Assembly: GCF_013410105.1 (NCBI RefSeq)
Contig: NZ_JACCCJ010000002.1
Location: forward strand, 1 to 64,000
Direction: 5' to 3'
Length of the DNA: 64,000 bases
From: Sphingopyxis sp. JAI108
GTDB taxonomy: Bacteria; Pseudomonadota; Alphaproteobacteria; Sphingomonadales; Sphingomonadaceae
A program made the translations under genes and the position numbers. This document shows positions 33,741 to 42,600 of this stretch, piece after piece (the stretch's first letter is position 1; each line of letters begins with the position of its first letter). Under the pieces are notes generated by a model. It did no database searches. It was not told the origin of the DNA and saw nothing but the letters and a program-made list of their open reading frames with translations.

Positions 33741-34208
33741 ATGGGAATGTTCAACAAAGTCGATCTCGGCGGCGGCCTGTCCGATTTCTGGTCCTATATT
33801 CGCGAACCGCGCCCGCATCGCTGGGCGATCTGGGGCGTCGCGCTTGCGCTGACCTGGCTCATTTTCCACGGGATCGAGCAATATTTGATCCCCTATGAGA
33901 AGCCGAAAGCGCAGATCATCTATTTCGAGAACTGGACGGCGAACCGAAGCGCCGACGAGATTCGCGCCGACTGGGTGGCGCGCGCGAAGGAGACGACGCG
34001 CCGCAACGCTGAAAAGCGCGCCGAATATCAGCGTTTCGCCGACAGCCTCGGCATCGAATATGATTCGAGCGAGGCCGACGAGGTGACGCGCGAAACGCTG
34101 GGCGAAGAAGCAGCGGCAGCGGCGAAGGAAAAGCCCGAACCGGCGCAGCTGCGCTCGACGCTCGCCGAGCGCGCGGCGCGCGGCGCGCGACCCCAAGCCG
34201 CCGACTGA
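33741..34208 (+). CDS. Conserved hypothetical single-pass membrane protein
   Basis: A 155-residue protein with a short cytoplasmic N terminus, one transmembrane helix (about residues 28-47, WAIWGVALALTWLIFHGI) and a charged helical periplasmic part rich in Ala, Glu and Arg that ends in disordered sequence. No catalytic motif is seen. It starts ATG GGA ATG, and the second ATG at 33747 is equally possible. It is 4 bp upstream of ribD and likely in the same transcript, but nothing ties it to riboflavin synthesis. I do not recognise the family. Confidence 0.75.
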   Translation: MGMFNKVDLGGGLSDFWSYIREPRPHRWAIWGVALALTWLIFHGIEQYLIPYEKPKAQIIYFENWTANRSADEIRADWVARAKETTRRNAEKRAEYQRFADSLGIEYDSSEADEVTRETLGEEAAAAAKEKPEPAQLRSTLAERAARGARPQAAD

Positions 34209-34212
34209 CCCG

Positions 34213-35205
34213 ATGCAGCGGCCGCCCGCCGACGCCGACTGGATGGCGGCTGCCATCGCGCTGTCGCGGCGCGGTCAACCGGCGTCTGCACCCAATCCCA
34301 ACGTCGGTTGCCTGATCGTCCAGCCTTCCCCCGCGGAGGCGAGGGGCAGGCTGATCGGACGCGGCTGGACGCAGGCCGGAGGCCGCCCGCATGCCGAGGC
34401 GATGGCGCTTGCCGCGGCGAAAGAGGCCGCGCGCGGCGCGACCGCTTATGTCACGCTCGAACCATGCGCGCACGCGAGCGCGCGCGGACCTGCGTGCAGC
34501 GACCTGCTGATCGCGGCGGGCGTCGCGCGTGTCGTGATCGCGGCGGAGGACCCCGACCCGCGCACCGACGGCAAAGGCATTGCGCGGTTGCAGGCGGCGG
34601 GGGTCGAGGTCATCTTCAACGTCCTTCCCGCCGAAGCGCGCGCCGCGATGGCGCCCTGGTGGACGCGGCGGGCCGAGGGGCGACCGTTCGTCACGCTCAA
34701 GCTCGCGACCTCGCTCGACGGCTGCATCGCAATGGCCGACGGGGCGAGCCGCTGGATTACCGGCGACCGCGCGCGTGCGCACGGCCATCTTGAACGTACG
34801 CGGCATCAGGCGATCCTCGTCGGACGCGGCACGTTCGACGCCGACGCACCAAAGCTCGACGTCCGCCTGCCCGGACTCGAGGATCGCGGCCCCGCAAAAC
34901 TCCTGCTGACCCGCGGCCTCGCACCCGAAGGCTGGACGGGCGTCGCGTCACCCGAATCGATCGATCATGCCGACTCGCTGCTGGTCGAGGGCGGCGCGGG
35001 CGCTGCGTCGGCCTTCCTCGCCGCCGACCGTGTCGACCGGCTTCTGCTCTACCGTGCACCGATCCTGATCGGCGGCGGCAAAGCCGCGCTCGGCGATATC
35101 GGCCTTGCCGATCTTGCCGATGCCCACGGCCGCTGGCGCCTCGCCGACAGCCGGATGCTTGGCAGCGACCGGCTCGACGTCTACGAGCGCATCAGGATTA
35201 TTTGA
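34213..35205 (+). CDS. ribD: Bifunctional pyrimidine deaminase/reductase RibD
   Basis: Catalyses the deamination and side-chain reduction steps of riboflavin synthesis. The 330 residues contain an N-terminal cytidine-deaminase-like domain with zinc ligands HAEA and EPCAHASARGPACSD, and a C-terminal reductase domain with FVTLKLATSLDGCIA, GASRWITG, ILVGRGTFDAD and VEGGAGAASAFL. The zinc motif differs a little from the canonical PCSHxGRTPPC but keeps both cysteines. The ribE gene follows after 8 bp; ribB and ribH lie 7 kb away. Confidence 0.95.
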   Translation: MQRPPADADWMAAAIALSRRGQPASAPNPNVGCLIVQPSPAEARGRLIGRGWTQAGGRPHAEAMALAAAKEAARGATAYVTLEPCAHASARGPACSDLLIAAGVARVVIAAEDPDPRTDGKGIARLQAAGVEVIFNVLPAEARAAMAPWWTRRAEGRPFVTLKLATSLDGCIAMADGASRWITGDRARAHGHLERTRHQAILVGRGTFDADAPKLDVRLPGLEDRGPAKLLLTRGLAPEGWTGVASPESIDHADSLLVEGGAGAASAFLAADRVDRLLLYRAPILIGGGKAALGDIGLADLADAHGRWRLADSRMLGSDRLDVYERIRII

Positions 35206-35213
35206 GGACGCAT

Positions 35214-35840
35214 ATGTTCACCGGCATCATCACCGACATCGGCACCATCCGCAGCCGCGAGGACCGCGGCGACGCGCGGCTCGTCATCGGCACCGCCTAT
35301 GACGTCGGCAGCATCGACATCGGGGCATCGATCGCCTGCTCGGGCGCATGTTTGACCGTCGTGGACAAGGGCATCGACGCGGACAGCAACGGGCCCGGCG
35401 GCTGGTTCGCGATCGACGCGAGCACCGAAACGCTCGCGCGCACGGCGCCCGGCATGTGGGACGCGGGGCGCCGCCTGAACCTCGAACGCGCGCTCAAGAT
35501 CGGCGACGAACTCGGCGGGCATATCGTCACCGGCCATGTCGACGATATCGGCCGCATCGTGTCGGTCGAGCCAGTGGGTGACAGCGTGACGGTGACCGTT
35601 GTCGCCCCCGCGTCGCTCGCGCCGCATATCGCCCCTAAAGGCTCGATCACCGTCGACGGCGTGTCGCTCACCGTCAACGAAGTGACCGATCAGCCGAACG
35701 GCGAGGCGCATTTCACGCTCAACATCATCCCGCACACGCAGGAGATGACGACGCTGGGCGAAGCTGCGGAGGGCCGCCCGGTCAATCTGGAGATCGATAT
35801 CCTCGCGCGCTATCTTGCGCGAATGCAGGCGCGGGGATGA
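35214..35840 (+). CDS. ribE: Riboflavin synthase (alpha subunit)
   Basis: Dismutates two 6,7-dimethyl-8-ribityllumazine molecules to riboflavin. The 208 residues carry two lumazine-binding repeats: MFTGIITDIGTI at the N terminus with IACSGACLTV, and the second repeat with GHIVTGHVDDIG and ITVDGVSLTVNEV. The start MFTGII is the family start and lies 8 bp after ribD; a GTG-type extension upstream is not needed. Confidence 0.96.
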   Translation: MFTGIITDIGTIRSREDRGDARLVIGTAYDVGSIDIGASIACSGACLTVVDKGIDADSNGPGGWFAIDASTETLARTAPGMWDAGRRLNLERALKIGDELGGHIVTGHVDDIGRIVSVEPVGDSVTVTVVAPASLAPHIAPKGSITVDGVSLTVNEVTDQPNGEAHFTLNIIPHTQEMTTLGEAAEGRPVNLEIDILARYLARMQARG

Positions 35841-36313
35841 ACCCGATCCCCGAAAGCGCGGCGGAGCGGACGGCGCCGAAGACGGGTCCAATACGGGGAT
35901 CGTGCCTTTGCGGCGGGATTCGATTCGAAATCGACGGAAAAACCGGACCGGCAGGGCAGTGTCATTGCTCGAAATGCCGCAAAGTATCGGGCACCGACGG
36001 AAACGCCGTTTTCTATACGTCGGCTGCCAGCTTTCGCTGGCTGGACGGCGAGCAGCTTATCGAGCGGTTCCCTGTCCCGGGTGACACGAGTTGGTCGGCC
36101 TTTTTTTGTCGAACATGTGGCAGCCCGACGCCGCATAGCGACGCAAACGGGAAATTCTTCTTTGTGCCGGCGGGCCTGCTCGACGACGATCCGGGCTTCC
36201 GGGGTTATGCGGCGCATATTTTCGTCGGCTCGAAAGCGCCTTGGGTCTGCATCGCCGATTCGGCGCCGCAATATGAAGCAGGCTTTGATTCAGCTCGGAT
36301 AGATAGCGACTAA
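35837..36313 (+). CDS. GFA-family (CENP-V/GFA domain) zinc protein
   Basis: A 158-residue protein of the glutathione-dependent formaldehyde-activating enzyme fold. Zinc ligand clusters are GSCLCGGIRF, CHCSKCRK and CRTCGS, the full family set. Enzymatic role is uncertain, since many GFA-like proteins do not act on S-hydroxymethylglutathione. Its ATG overlaps the ribE stop by 4 bp, and its end overlaps the convergent mmcB stop by 4 bp. Confidence 0.85.
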   Translation: MNPIPESAAERTAPKTGPIRGSCLCGGIRFEIDGKTGPAGQCHCSKCRKVSGTDGNAVFYTSAASFRWLDGEQLIERFPVPGDTSWSAFFCRTCGSPTPHSDANGKFFFVPAGLLDDDPGFRGYAAHIFVGSKAPWVCIADSAPQYEAGFDSARIDSD

Positions 36314-36780
36314 CCTTCGTTCCACCCCATCGCCAGTTCGGGGTCGGCTGCCACCATTGACCGCCGCATCGCGAGGCGCCCGATGCGCAGCAGCTCGGCC
36401 TTGCGCCGCGCGGGGGCGAGATTGCAGCTTGCGGCTTCGCGCACGACGGCGGCGCCGTAGCGGTCGGCGATAATCAGCCCCGACGTTTCCGGGCGATAGC
36501 CCTCGGTTTCAAGAATTGCTGGGTCGAGCCCCGCCGCGAGCGCCCAGTAGAAACGGTCGCACCAGTCGCAATAGTCGGGCCATTTGCCGTCGCCGTGGAG
36601 GTCGGCGCGGCTGACCTTGATCTCGACGATCGTGATCTGGCCCTTGGCGTCGATCGCGGTGAGGTCGGTGCGCCGCCCATTGGGGAGCGGCACTTCGGGG
36701 ATCGCGACCAGCCCCGCCTGCGCGAACAGCCGGCATACCCCGCGCGCGACGTCCGCGGCGGTCAGCAGGTCGGTTGCCAT
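36310..36780 (-). CDS. mmcB: DNA repair putative endonuclease MmcB
   Basis: A 156-residue protein of the MmcB family (formerly DUF1052), a PD-(D/E)XK-type nuclease fold. Characteristic features are RRTDLTAIDAKGQITIVEIK with the catalytic D-ExK pattern, then DYCDWCDRFYWAL. In Caulobacter mmcB is part of the SOS and mitomycin C response. A LexA-type operator was not evident. It lies 13 bp downstream of ssb on the same strand, which suggests a repair-linked transcript. Confidence 0.92.
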   Translation of the reverse strand: MATDLLTAADVARGVCRLFAQAGLVAIPEVPLPNGRRTDLTAIDAKGQITIVEIKVSRADLHGDGKWPDYCDWCDRFYWALAAGLDPAILETEGYRPETSGLIIADRYGAAVVREAASCNLAPARRKAELLRIGRLAMRRSMVAADPELAMGWNEG

Positions 36781-36793
36781 CGCTCAAAAAGCC

Positions 36794-37336
36794 TCAGAAC
36801 GGGACGTCGTCGTCCAGATCGTCGTCGAACGGCGGGCGCCCGCCGCCCGCGCTGCCGCCGCCCTGGTTCCAGCCGCCGCCCGAGCCGCCCCCGGAGGCGC
36901 TGCCGCCCTGATCCCAACTGCCGCCGCTCGACGAAGCGCCGCCGCCCCAGTCGCCGCCGCTGCGTGCGCCACCACCGCCGCCCGGCGCGCCGTCGAGCAT
37001 CGTCAGCGTGCCGCCCATGCCCGCGATCACGATTTCGGTCGTGTAACGGTCGTTGCCGTCGCGATCCTGCCATTTGCGGGTGCGCAGGCTGCCTTCGATG
37101 TAGACTTTCGAGCCTTTCTTCAGGAAACGCTCGACCACGCCGACCAGCCCTTCGCCGTTGATTACGACATTATGCCATTCGGTGCGCTCCTTGCGCTCGC
37201 CGGTCATCCGGTCCTTCCACTGCTCGCTGGTCGCGATGCGGATGTTGGCGATCTTGCCGCCATTCTGGAATGACTTGATTTCGGGGTCGGCGCCGAGGTT
37301 GCCGATGAGAATTACCTTGTTGACGCTGCCAGCCAT
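36794..37336 (-). CDS. ssb: Single-stranded DNA-binding protein
   Basis: A 180-residue SSB. The OB fold is at residues 1-110, starting [19 protein letters not shown] and containing [20 protein letters not shown] Gly/Ser-rich linker follows (about 115-165), and the acidic tip [10 protein letters not shown] recruits partner proteins. It is upstream of mmcB with a 13 bp gap. A uvrA gene, common beside ssb in proteobacteria, is not nearby. Confidence 0.96.
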   Translation of the reverse strand: MAGSVNKVILIGNLGADPEIKSFQNGGKIANIRIATSEQWKDRMTGERKERTEWHNVVINGEGLVGVVERFLKKGSKVYIEGSLRTRKWQDRDGNDRYTTEIVIAGMGGTLTMLDGAPGGGGGARSGGDWGGGASSSGGSWDQGGSASGGGSGGGWNQGGGSAGGGRPPFDDDLDDDVPF

Positions 37337-37369
37337 CCGCCGCTCCGCTCCGCTTGAAAGTTGGAAGGA

Positions 37370-39232
37370 TCAGCCGAGTCCGAAGGCGACGGCCGTCCAG
37401 TAAGTGATACCAGCAGCGGCATAGGCGAGCAGGAACAAATAGCCAACCATGAACATCGGCCATTTCCATCCATTGGTCTCGCGGCGCGTGATCGCGATCG
37501 TCGAAATGCATTGCGGCGCAAAGACGAACCAGGCGAGGAAAGCGAGCGCGGTGGCAAGGCTCCACTTGCCCTGCAGCCGTTCGCCCAGCGATTGCGCCAT
37601 CGCATCCTCGTCGCCATCGGCATCGATCGCGTTCGCGGTCGCCATCGCCGACACCGCGACCTCGCGCGCCGCCATCGCGGGGATCAGCGCGAGCGCGATG
37701 TCGTGGTTGAAACCGATCGGCGCGACGACGACCTCGAGCCCGCTCGCGACGCGGCCCGCGACGCTATATTCGACCTGGCTCTCGCCCTCGGGCGCCTGCG
37801 GGAAGGTCAGCAGCAGCCACAGGACGACCGTGGTCATCGCGATGATCGTGCCGGCGCGGCGCAGGAATATCCACGCGCGCTGCCACAGGCCGAGGAGGAC
37901 GTCGCGCAACTGCGGCATCTGGTAACGCGGCATTTCCATCATGAAGCCGGCACCCGCGCCCTTCGCCACCGTGCGGCGCAGCGCCCAGGCGACGACGAGC
38001 GCGCCGACGATGCCCGCGAGATAGAGGCCGAACAGCACCAGCCCCTGGAGCCCGACGCCCGTGCCGCCGACGCCGCGGTCGGGAATGAAGGCGGCGATGA
38101 TCAGCGCATAGACGGGAAGCCGCGCCGAACAGGTCATCAGCGGCGCGATCAGGATCGTCGTCAGCCGGTCCTTTTCATCGGGGATCGCGCGCGTCGCCAT
38201 GATGCCCGGCACCGCGCAGGCGAAACTCGACAAGAGCGGGATGAAACCGCGCCCCGACAGGCCGACCTTGCCCATCAGCCCGTCCATCAGGAAGGCGGCG
38301 CGCGTCATATAGCCCGACGCTTCCAAAAGCAGGATGAAGAGGAAGAGGATGAGAATCTGCGGCAGGAAGACCACGACCGCGCCGACGCCGGCAAGCAGCC
38401 CTTCGACGACGAGGTCGCGCAGGAAATTCTGCGGAATATTATCGACCACCCACGCCTGCATTGTCCCGACCAGCGCTTCGAGCGCGTCGGCGGGAGGCCC
38501 GGCCCAGGCATAGACCGCCTGGAACATCACGAACATCAGCGCGAGCAGGATGATCATGCCGGCCACCGGGTGCAGCACCACATTGTCGACGCGCTGCGTC
38601 CAGCGGCGCACCGGGGTTTCGCTGACGATCGCGGCCTTCGCGATCGCGCGGGCGCGCTGGTGGAGCGACGCGTCATTGGCTTCGGCCGGAGGGGCCGTGC
38701 GACCGGCCGCATGCGACCGGATCGCGCCGTCGACCGCGGCGAGCAGGTCGGTCAGCCCGCGCTTGCGCACCGCCACCGTCGGAACGACCGGCACGCCCAA
38801 TTCCTTCGACAGGCGGTCGGCGTCGAGCGTGAGCCCGTCGCGCGCCGCAAGGTCGACCATGTTGAGCGCGACGACGGTCGGCAGGTTCAGCGCGAGCAGT
38901 TCGAGCGCGAAGCAGAGATGATTGTCGAGATTCGCGGCATCGAGCACGACGATCAGCGCGTCGGGGCGCGTCTCGCCTTCCTGTTTGCCGAGCACGACGT
39001 CGCGCGTCACCGCCTCGTCGAGGCTCGCAGGGGTGAGGCTGTAGGTGCCGGGAAGGTCGATCAGCGACAGCGGTCGGCCGTCGGCGAAGCTGGCATGGCC
39101 CGCCTTCCGCTCGACGGTGACACCGGGATAATTGGCTATCTTCTGCCGCGCGCCGGTCAGTGCGTTGAACAGGCTCGACTTACCCGCATTGGGATTGCCG
39201 ACGAGTGCGATCGAAGGAATGGCGCCGGTCAT
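37370..39232 (-). CDS. feoB: Ferrous iron transporter FeoB
   Basis: Inner-membrane Fe(II) permease with an N-terminal G domain. The product is 620 residues, shorter than the roughly 770 of E. coli but typical of alphaproteobacteria. G1 is VGNPNAGKSS (11-20), G3 is DLPGTYSL and G4 is NMVD. Gate helices and a transmembrane core follow, including GFMMEMPRYQMP and a C-terminal membrane region. The start at 39232 follows the 4 bp overlap with feoA; sequence upstream in this frame is antisense of feoA. No feoC is present. Confidence 0.94.
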   Translation of the reverse strand: MTGAIPSIALVGNPNAGKSSLFNALTGARQKIANYPGVTVERKAGHASFADGRPLSLIDLPGTYSLTPASLDEAVTRDVVLGKQEGETRPDALIVVLDAANLDNHLCFALELLALNLPTVVALNMVDLAARDGLTLDADRLSKELGVPVVPTVAVRKRGLTDLLAAVDGAIRSHAAGRTAPPAEANDASLHQRARAIAKAAIVSETPVRRWTQRVDNVVLHPVAGMIILLALMFVMFQAVYAWAGPPADALEALVGTMQAWVVDNIPQNFLRDLVVEGLLAGVGAVVVFLPQILILFLFILLLEASGYMTRAAFLMDGLMGKVGLSGRGFIPLLSSFACAVPGIMATRAIPDEKDRLTTILIAPLMTCSARLPVYALIIAAFIPDRGVGGTGVGLQGLVLFGLYLAGIVGALVVAWALRRTVAKGAGAGFMMEMPRYQMPQLRDVLLGLWQRAWIFLRRAGTIIAMTTVVLWLLLTFPQAPEGESQVEYSVAGRVASGLEVVVAPIGFNHDIALALIPAMAAREVAVSAMATANAIDADGDEDAMAQSLGERLQGKWSLATALAFLAWFVFAPQCISTIAITRRETNGWKWPMFMVGYLFLLAYAAAGITYWTAVAFGLG

Positions 39233-39504
39233 GCCGCGGGCTCGACGGTGATAGCCGCCGCCTGCCTGGCCCGGATGATCACCTTCATGCGACCGACGGT
39301 GAGCGCGAGCGGATCGCGCGAGAAGATGCTGCCGCGATGGTGCGGGGTGACTTCGCATCCTTCCATCAGGCCGAATTCGCGTAACCGCCGCCCCTCGTCG
39401 TCGGACATTGCATTCCAGTCGATACGGGCGATCCGCACCATCACGCCCAAAGGCGATTTGTCGAGCAAAGCAGTCATTTGCGAGCGATTATCAATAACAC
39501 TCAC
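39229..39504 (-). CDS. feoA: Ferrous iron transport protein FeoA
   Basis: A 91-residue SH3-like FeoA protein that supports FeoB. Family features are RRLREFGLMEGCEVTP and a C-terminal beta strand region RMKVIIRARQAAAI. A GTG start at 39504 has AAAGGA 10 bases upstream. ATG at 39477 (MTALLDKS) is the alternative, without a clear ribosome site but with a Fur-like sequence placed properly upstream. The stop overlaps feoB by 4 bp. Confidence 0.87.
   Translation of the reverse strand: MSVIDNRSQMTALLDKSPLGVMVRIARIDWNAMSDDEGRRLREFGLMEGCEVTPHHRGSIFSRDPLALTVGRMKVIIRARQAAAITVEPAA
39488..39497 (-). promoter_or_regulatory. Possible Fur-type site before feoAB
   Basis: The core TTATCAATAA is a perfect 10 bp palindrome within an AT-rich patch that is unusual for this genome. 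On the minus strand it reads GTGTTATTGATAATCG, resembling the GATAAT units of Fur boxes. It would fall just downstream of the GTG start and upstream of the alternative ATG start. This is a candidate only. Confidence 0.35.
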
Positions 39505-39531
39505 CCAGCGCCAGTCCTTTATCTTGGGCGC

Positions 39532-40278
39532 TCAGCGTCCCGGATAGCGCAATCGTCCGACGAAACGCGCGAGGCTGGGCCGTTCGACGCCGCGCGCCGC
39601 GCGGCGATGCTTCCAGCTTTCGAAGCGCATGACCTGATCGATGCGGCGCGCGAGGAAGGCGCGCGTGTCGGCGAAACCCTCGCTCTCGTCGTTGAGGAAC
39701 ACCGCCATCGTCGAACCATAGACCGCGCCGAGGATCGCGCGCTTGCTGTAATGATTATAGTCGGTCGCGGTGTCGCCCGCGAGGCGCCACATATGGTCGG
39801 CGGCGCGCCAGCCGAGCTTCGCGGCCTGCGGCACGTTTGTCGGCAGCGCGAGCAACGCCAATGCCCGGCGCAGCGATTCGCGGTGCGGCGCCAAGAGGTC
39901 GATGCGCGTTTCAACCAGCGTCGTGATCCGCTCGCGAATCTTCAGCTTCGCGAGTTTTTCGGCAGGCCAGCGTGCCTCCATCGCCGCGTCGATATCGGCG
40001 AACCAGGCATCGACCATGTCGCGTGCCCCGCCCGGAAAGGCGAGCCGTGCAACGTCGGTATCGATCCCGACGCGTGCCGCAGCGTCGGCCAGCGCGGCGT
40101 CGCCGAATCCGTCGAAGGCCGCCGATGCGGCAATCAGCGGCGCGAGCGCGGCGCGAATTTCTTCGAGGGTCGGGTCGGCGGGAAGGATCGAAGCCATAGG
40201 CACCAGATAGGCCGGACCGCGCGGTTCGGCAACCGGATCGCCATCGGGTGCGTCGAGGCGCGCCTTCTTGGCTGTCAT
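39532..40278 (-). CDS. COQ9 family protein
   Basis: A 248-residue TetR-fold protein of the COQ9 family, a lipid-binding accessory of ubiquinone synthesis. The C-terminal COQ9 segment LGWRAADHMWRLAGDTATDYNHYSKR is characteristic (split across the Trp-Asp motif), and the helix-turn-helix-like N-terminal region is present. The first 27 residues look unstructured and the true start may be MASILPADP at 40197. In many alphaproteobacteria COQ9 is divergent from rpsU; rpsU is not adjacent here. Confidence 0.87.
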   Translation of the reverse strand: MTAKKARLDAPDGDPVAEPRGPAYLVPMASILPADPTLEEIRAALAPLIAASAAFDGFGDAALADAAARVGIDTDVARLAFPGGARDMVDAWFADIDAAMEARWPAEKLAKLKIRERITTLVETRIDLLAPHRESLRRALALLALPTNVPQAAKLGWRAADHMWRLAGDTATDYNHYSKRAILGAVYGSTMAVFLNDESEGFADTRAFLARRIDQVMRFESWKHRRAARGVERPSLARFVGRLRYPGR

Positions 40279-40392
40279 TTAGATTTTCTTTTGCTACTCA
40301 CCATTGTGCCGGCCCCGCTGCGTCCATAGCTTCGCGGGTCAGGGCGGCGGCCGCAGGGGTCGTCGCTGACAAAAGTGAAACGTGGAGGAACC

Positions 40393-41478
40393 ATGGCCGT
40401 ATCACTGTTCGATCCGATCAAACTGGGCGCGATCGATGCGCCGAACCGCATCATCATGGCGCCGCTGACGCGCGGCCGCGCCGGACCCGGCTTTGTGCCC
40501 AACGAGCTCGCGCGCGAATATTATCGCCAGCGCGCCTCGGCGGGGCTGATCATTTCCGAGGCCACCGGCATTTCGCAGGAAGGGCTCGGTTGGCCCAGTG
40601 CGCCGGGCCTGTGGACCGACGCACAGGTCGAAGGCTGGAAGCCGGTGACCGATGCGGTGCACGAGGCGGGCGGACGCATCGTTGCGCAGCTCTGGCATAT
40701 GGGCCGCGTCGTCCATTCGGTGTTCAACGACGGCAAGCCGCCGGTCTCGGCTTCGGCAACGCAGGCACCCGGCAAGGCGCACACCCCCGTCGGCCGGCTT
40801 GAATATGAAGTCGCGCGCCCGCTCGAGCTCGGCGAAATCCCGCGCGTCATCGCCGATTATGCCAAGGCCGCCGAAAATGCGAAGCGCGCCGGTTTCGACG
40901 GCGTCCAGCTGCACGGCGCCAACGGCTATCTGATCGACCAGTTCCTGCGCGATGGGTCGAACCTGCGCGATGACGATTATGGCGGTCCGGTCGAAAACCG
41001 CATCCGCCTGCTCCGCGAGGTAACCGAGGCGCTGATCGCGGTCTGGGGCGCTGACCGCGTCGGCGTGCGCCTCTCGCCCAATGGCGACACGCAGGGCGTC
41101 GACGACAGCGCGCCCGAAGAGCTGTTCCCGGCGGCGGCGGCGGCGCTGAACGAGCTGGACATCGCCTTCCTCGAACTGCGCGAACCCGGCCCCGACGGCA
41201 CGTTCGGCAGGACGGATGTGCCCAAACAATCGCCCGCGATCCGTCAGGCCTTCAAGGGCCCGCTGATCCTCAACAGCGATTATACGGTGGCGCTGGCCGA
41301 AGACGCCCTTGCAAACGGCGCCGCCGATGCGATCGCCTTCGGCCGCCCCTTCATCGGCAATCCCGACCTCGTCGAGCGCATTCGCACGGGCGCCGACTGG
41401 GCGGCGGACGATCCGCAGACCTGGTATGCGCCGGGGCCGGTGGGCTACATCGACTATCCGGTGTTGCAGCCGGCGTAA
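40393..41478 (+). CDS. Alkene reductase, old yellow enzyme family
   Basis: A 361-residue FMN-dependent NADPH:alkene oxidoreductase of the NemA/xenobiotic reductase group. The barrel begins LFDPIKLGAIDAPNRIIMAPLTRGRA. The substrate pair is in GFDGVQLHGANGYLIDQFL (His and Asn), and phosphate binding is in NGAADAIAFGRPFIGNPDL. The ATG at 40393 is preceded by GGAGGA. It is likely to reduce activated C=C bonds of electrophilic compounds; the natural substrate is unknown. Confidence 0.92.
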   Translation: MAVSLFDPIKLGAIDAPNRIIMAPLTRGRAGPGFVPNELAREYYRQRASAGLIISEATGISQEGLGWPSAPGLWTDAQVEGWKPVTDAVHEAGGRIVAQLWHMGRVVHSVFNDGKPPVSASATQAPGKAHTPVGRLEYEVARPLELGEIPRVIADYAKAAENAKRAGFDGVQLHGANGYLIDQFLRDGSNLRDDDYGGPVENRIRLLREVTEALIAVWGADRVGVRLSPNGDTQGVDDSAPEELFPAAAAALNELDIAFLELREPGPDGTFGRTDVPKQSPAIRQAFKGPLILNSDYTVALAEDALANGAADAIAFGRPFIGNPDLVERIRTGADWAADDPQTWYAPGPVGYIDYPVLQPA

Positions 41479-41513
41479 GAGGTTGACGATCCGGGCGGCT
41501 CCCGCCGTCCGGA

Positions 41514-42182
41514 TCATCCCTTTTCCGCGAGCGCCTTGTCGACGATCCTCGCCCCGACCGGGCCGACGAGGTTACCGCCGAAGCGAAACAGCACGAAGGC
41601 GCCGACGAACAGCAGCAGCGGCTCTATGAAGAGCGCGATGATCGCCGCGATGACGAGTCCGAAAAAGACGGCCATGAAACCGCCGGTGAGTTCGGTCTGA
41701 CCCTTGGGGCCCAGTTCGATCGTCCGCGGTCCCTTCGCGTCCCACCATTTGCTGGTCACGATCGACTTGCGGGCGCCACCGCCTGCGAGCGGGGGGTTGC
41801 TCGCGATTCGCGCGGGGGCAGCTTGCGGCGCGGAGCGATCGGTCGGTTGCCGGCTCCATGGCTTGTTGCGCCCGGTGGTCGCGACGTCGGCGCGCTCTTT
41901 CCTGTCATGCGCCGCGGTCGGCCGCGCCGCCGGCTTGGGCACCGGCGCCGGCCGGGCGGTCAATCCCGATTCGGCACGCGCCGCGGCGGACATGTCGGGG
42001 GACGCGCTCGTTTTGGGTGGCGTCTTGGCGGGCCGGATCGGTTCGATGCCGAGATTGCGGTCATGGGCATCCATCCGCTCGGCCGCCGTCGGCGGCGTCT
42101 GACCGGTTTCCCGGTCGATCACCACCAGCCGCCCGCCGCGTTCGACGACGAAGAGGCGGCTGGGGGGCGGGCGATCAACCAA
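41514..42182 (-). CDS. Hypothetical protein with C-terminal membrane hairpin
   Basis: A protein of about 222 residues with a Pro/Ala/Arg-rich disordered middle (residues 30-140) and a C-terminal hydrophobic pair (about 160-205) ending DKALAEKG. No ATG is in a suitable place. TTG at 42182 overlaps the end of ribH by 8 bp and has AAGGAA 10 bases upstream, so translation coupled to ribH is likely. Function is not recognised. The overlap places it in the ribB-ribH transcript. Confidence 0.55.
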   Translation of the reverse strand: MVDRPPPSRLFVVERGGRLVVIDRETGQTPPTAAERMDAHDRNLGIEPIRPAKTPPKTSASPDMSAAARAESGLTARPAPVPKPAARPTAAHDRKERADVATTGRNKPWSRQPTDRSAPQAAPARIASNPPLAGGGARKSIVTSKWWDAKGPRTIELGPKGQTELTGGFMAVFFGLVIAAIIALFIEPLLLFVGAFVLFRFGGNLVGPVGARIVDKALAEKG

Positions 42183-42600
42183 TACCGAATTGTTCCTTGA
42201 GGGCCAGCATCGCGAGCGCGGCTTTGGCCGCTTCGCCGCCCTTATCCTTGCGCGTCTTGTCGGCGCGCGCAAGCGCCTGTTCCTCATTCTCGACCGTCAG
42301 GATGCCGTTGCCGATCGCCAGCCCGTCGAGCGTCAGCGCCATGATGCCGCGCGCGCTTTCGTTTGACACGACCTCGAAATGATAGGTCTCGCCGCGGATC
42401 ACGACGCCGAGCGCGACATAGGCGTCAAAGCGTCCGGCGTCGGCTGCGAGCGAGATCGCGGCGGGCACTTCCAATGCGCCGGGAACGGTTACCGTCTCGT
42501 GGCTGTGCCCCTCGGCCTCGAGCGCGCTGCGCACGCCGTCGAGGAGCATGTCGTTCAAACGGCTGTAGAAACGGGCTTCGACGATCAGGACGTGCGCCAT
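42175..42600 (-). CDS. ribH: 6,7-dimethyl-8-ribityllumazine synthase
   Basis: Condenses the RibB product with the aminouracil to give the lumazine precursor of riboflavin. The 141 residues show the family motifs [40 protein letters not shown] and NGILTVEN. The ATG overlaps the ribB stop in TGATG, so the two are translationally coupled. Its length is typical of the alphaproteobacterial type. Confidence 0.95.
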   Translation of the reverse strand: MAHVLIVEARFYSRLNDMLLDGVRSALEAEGHSHETVTVPGALEVPAAISLAADAGRFDAYVALGVVIRGETYHFEVVSNESARGIMALTLDGLAIGNGILTVENEEQALARADKTRKDKGGEAAKAALAMLALKEQFGIG

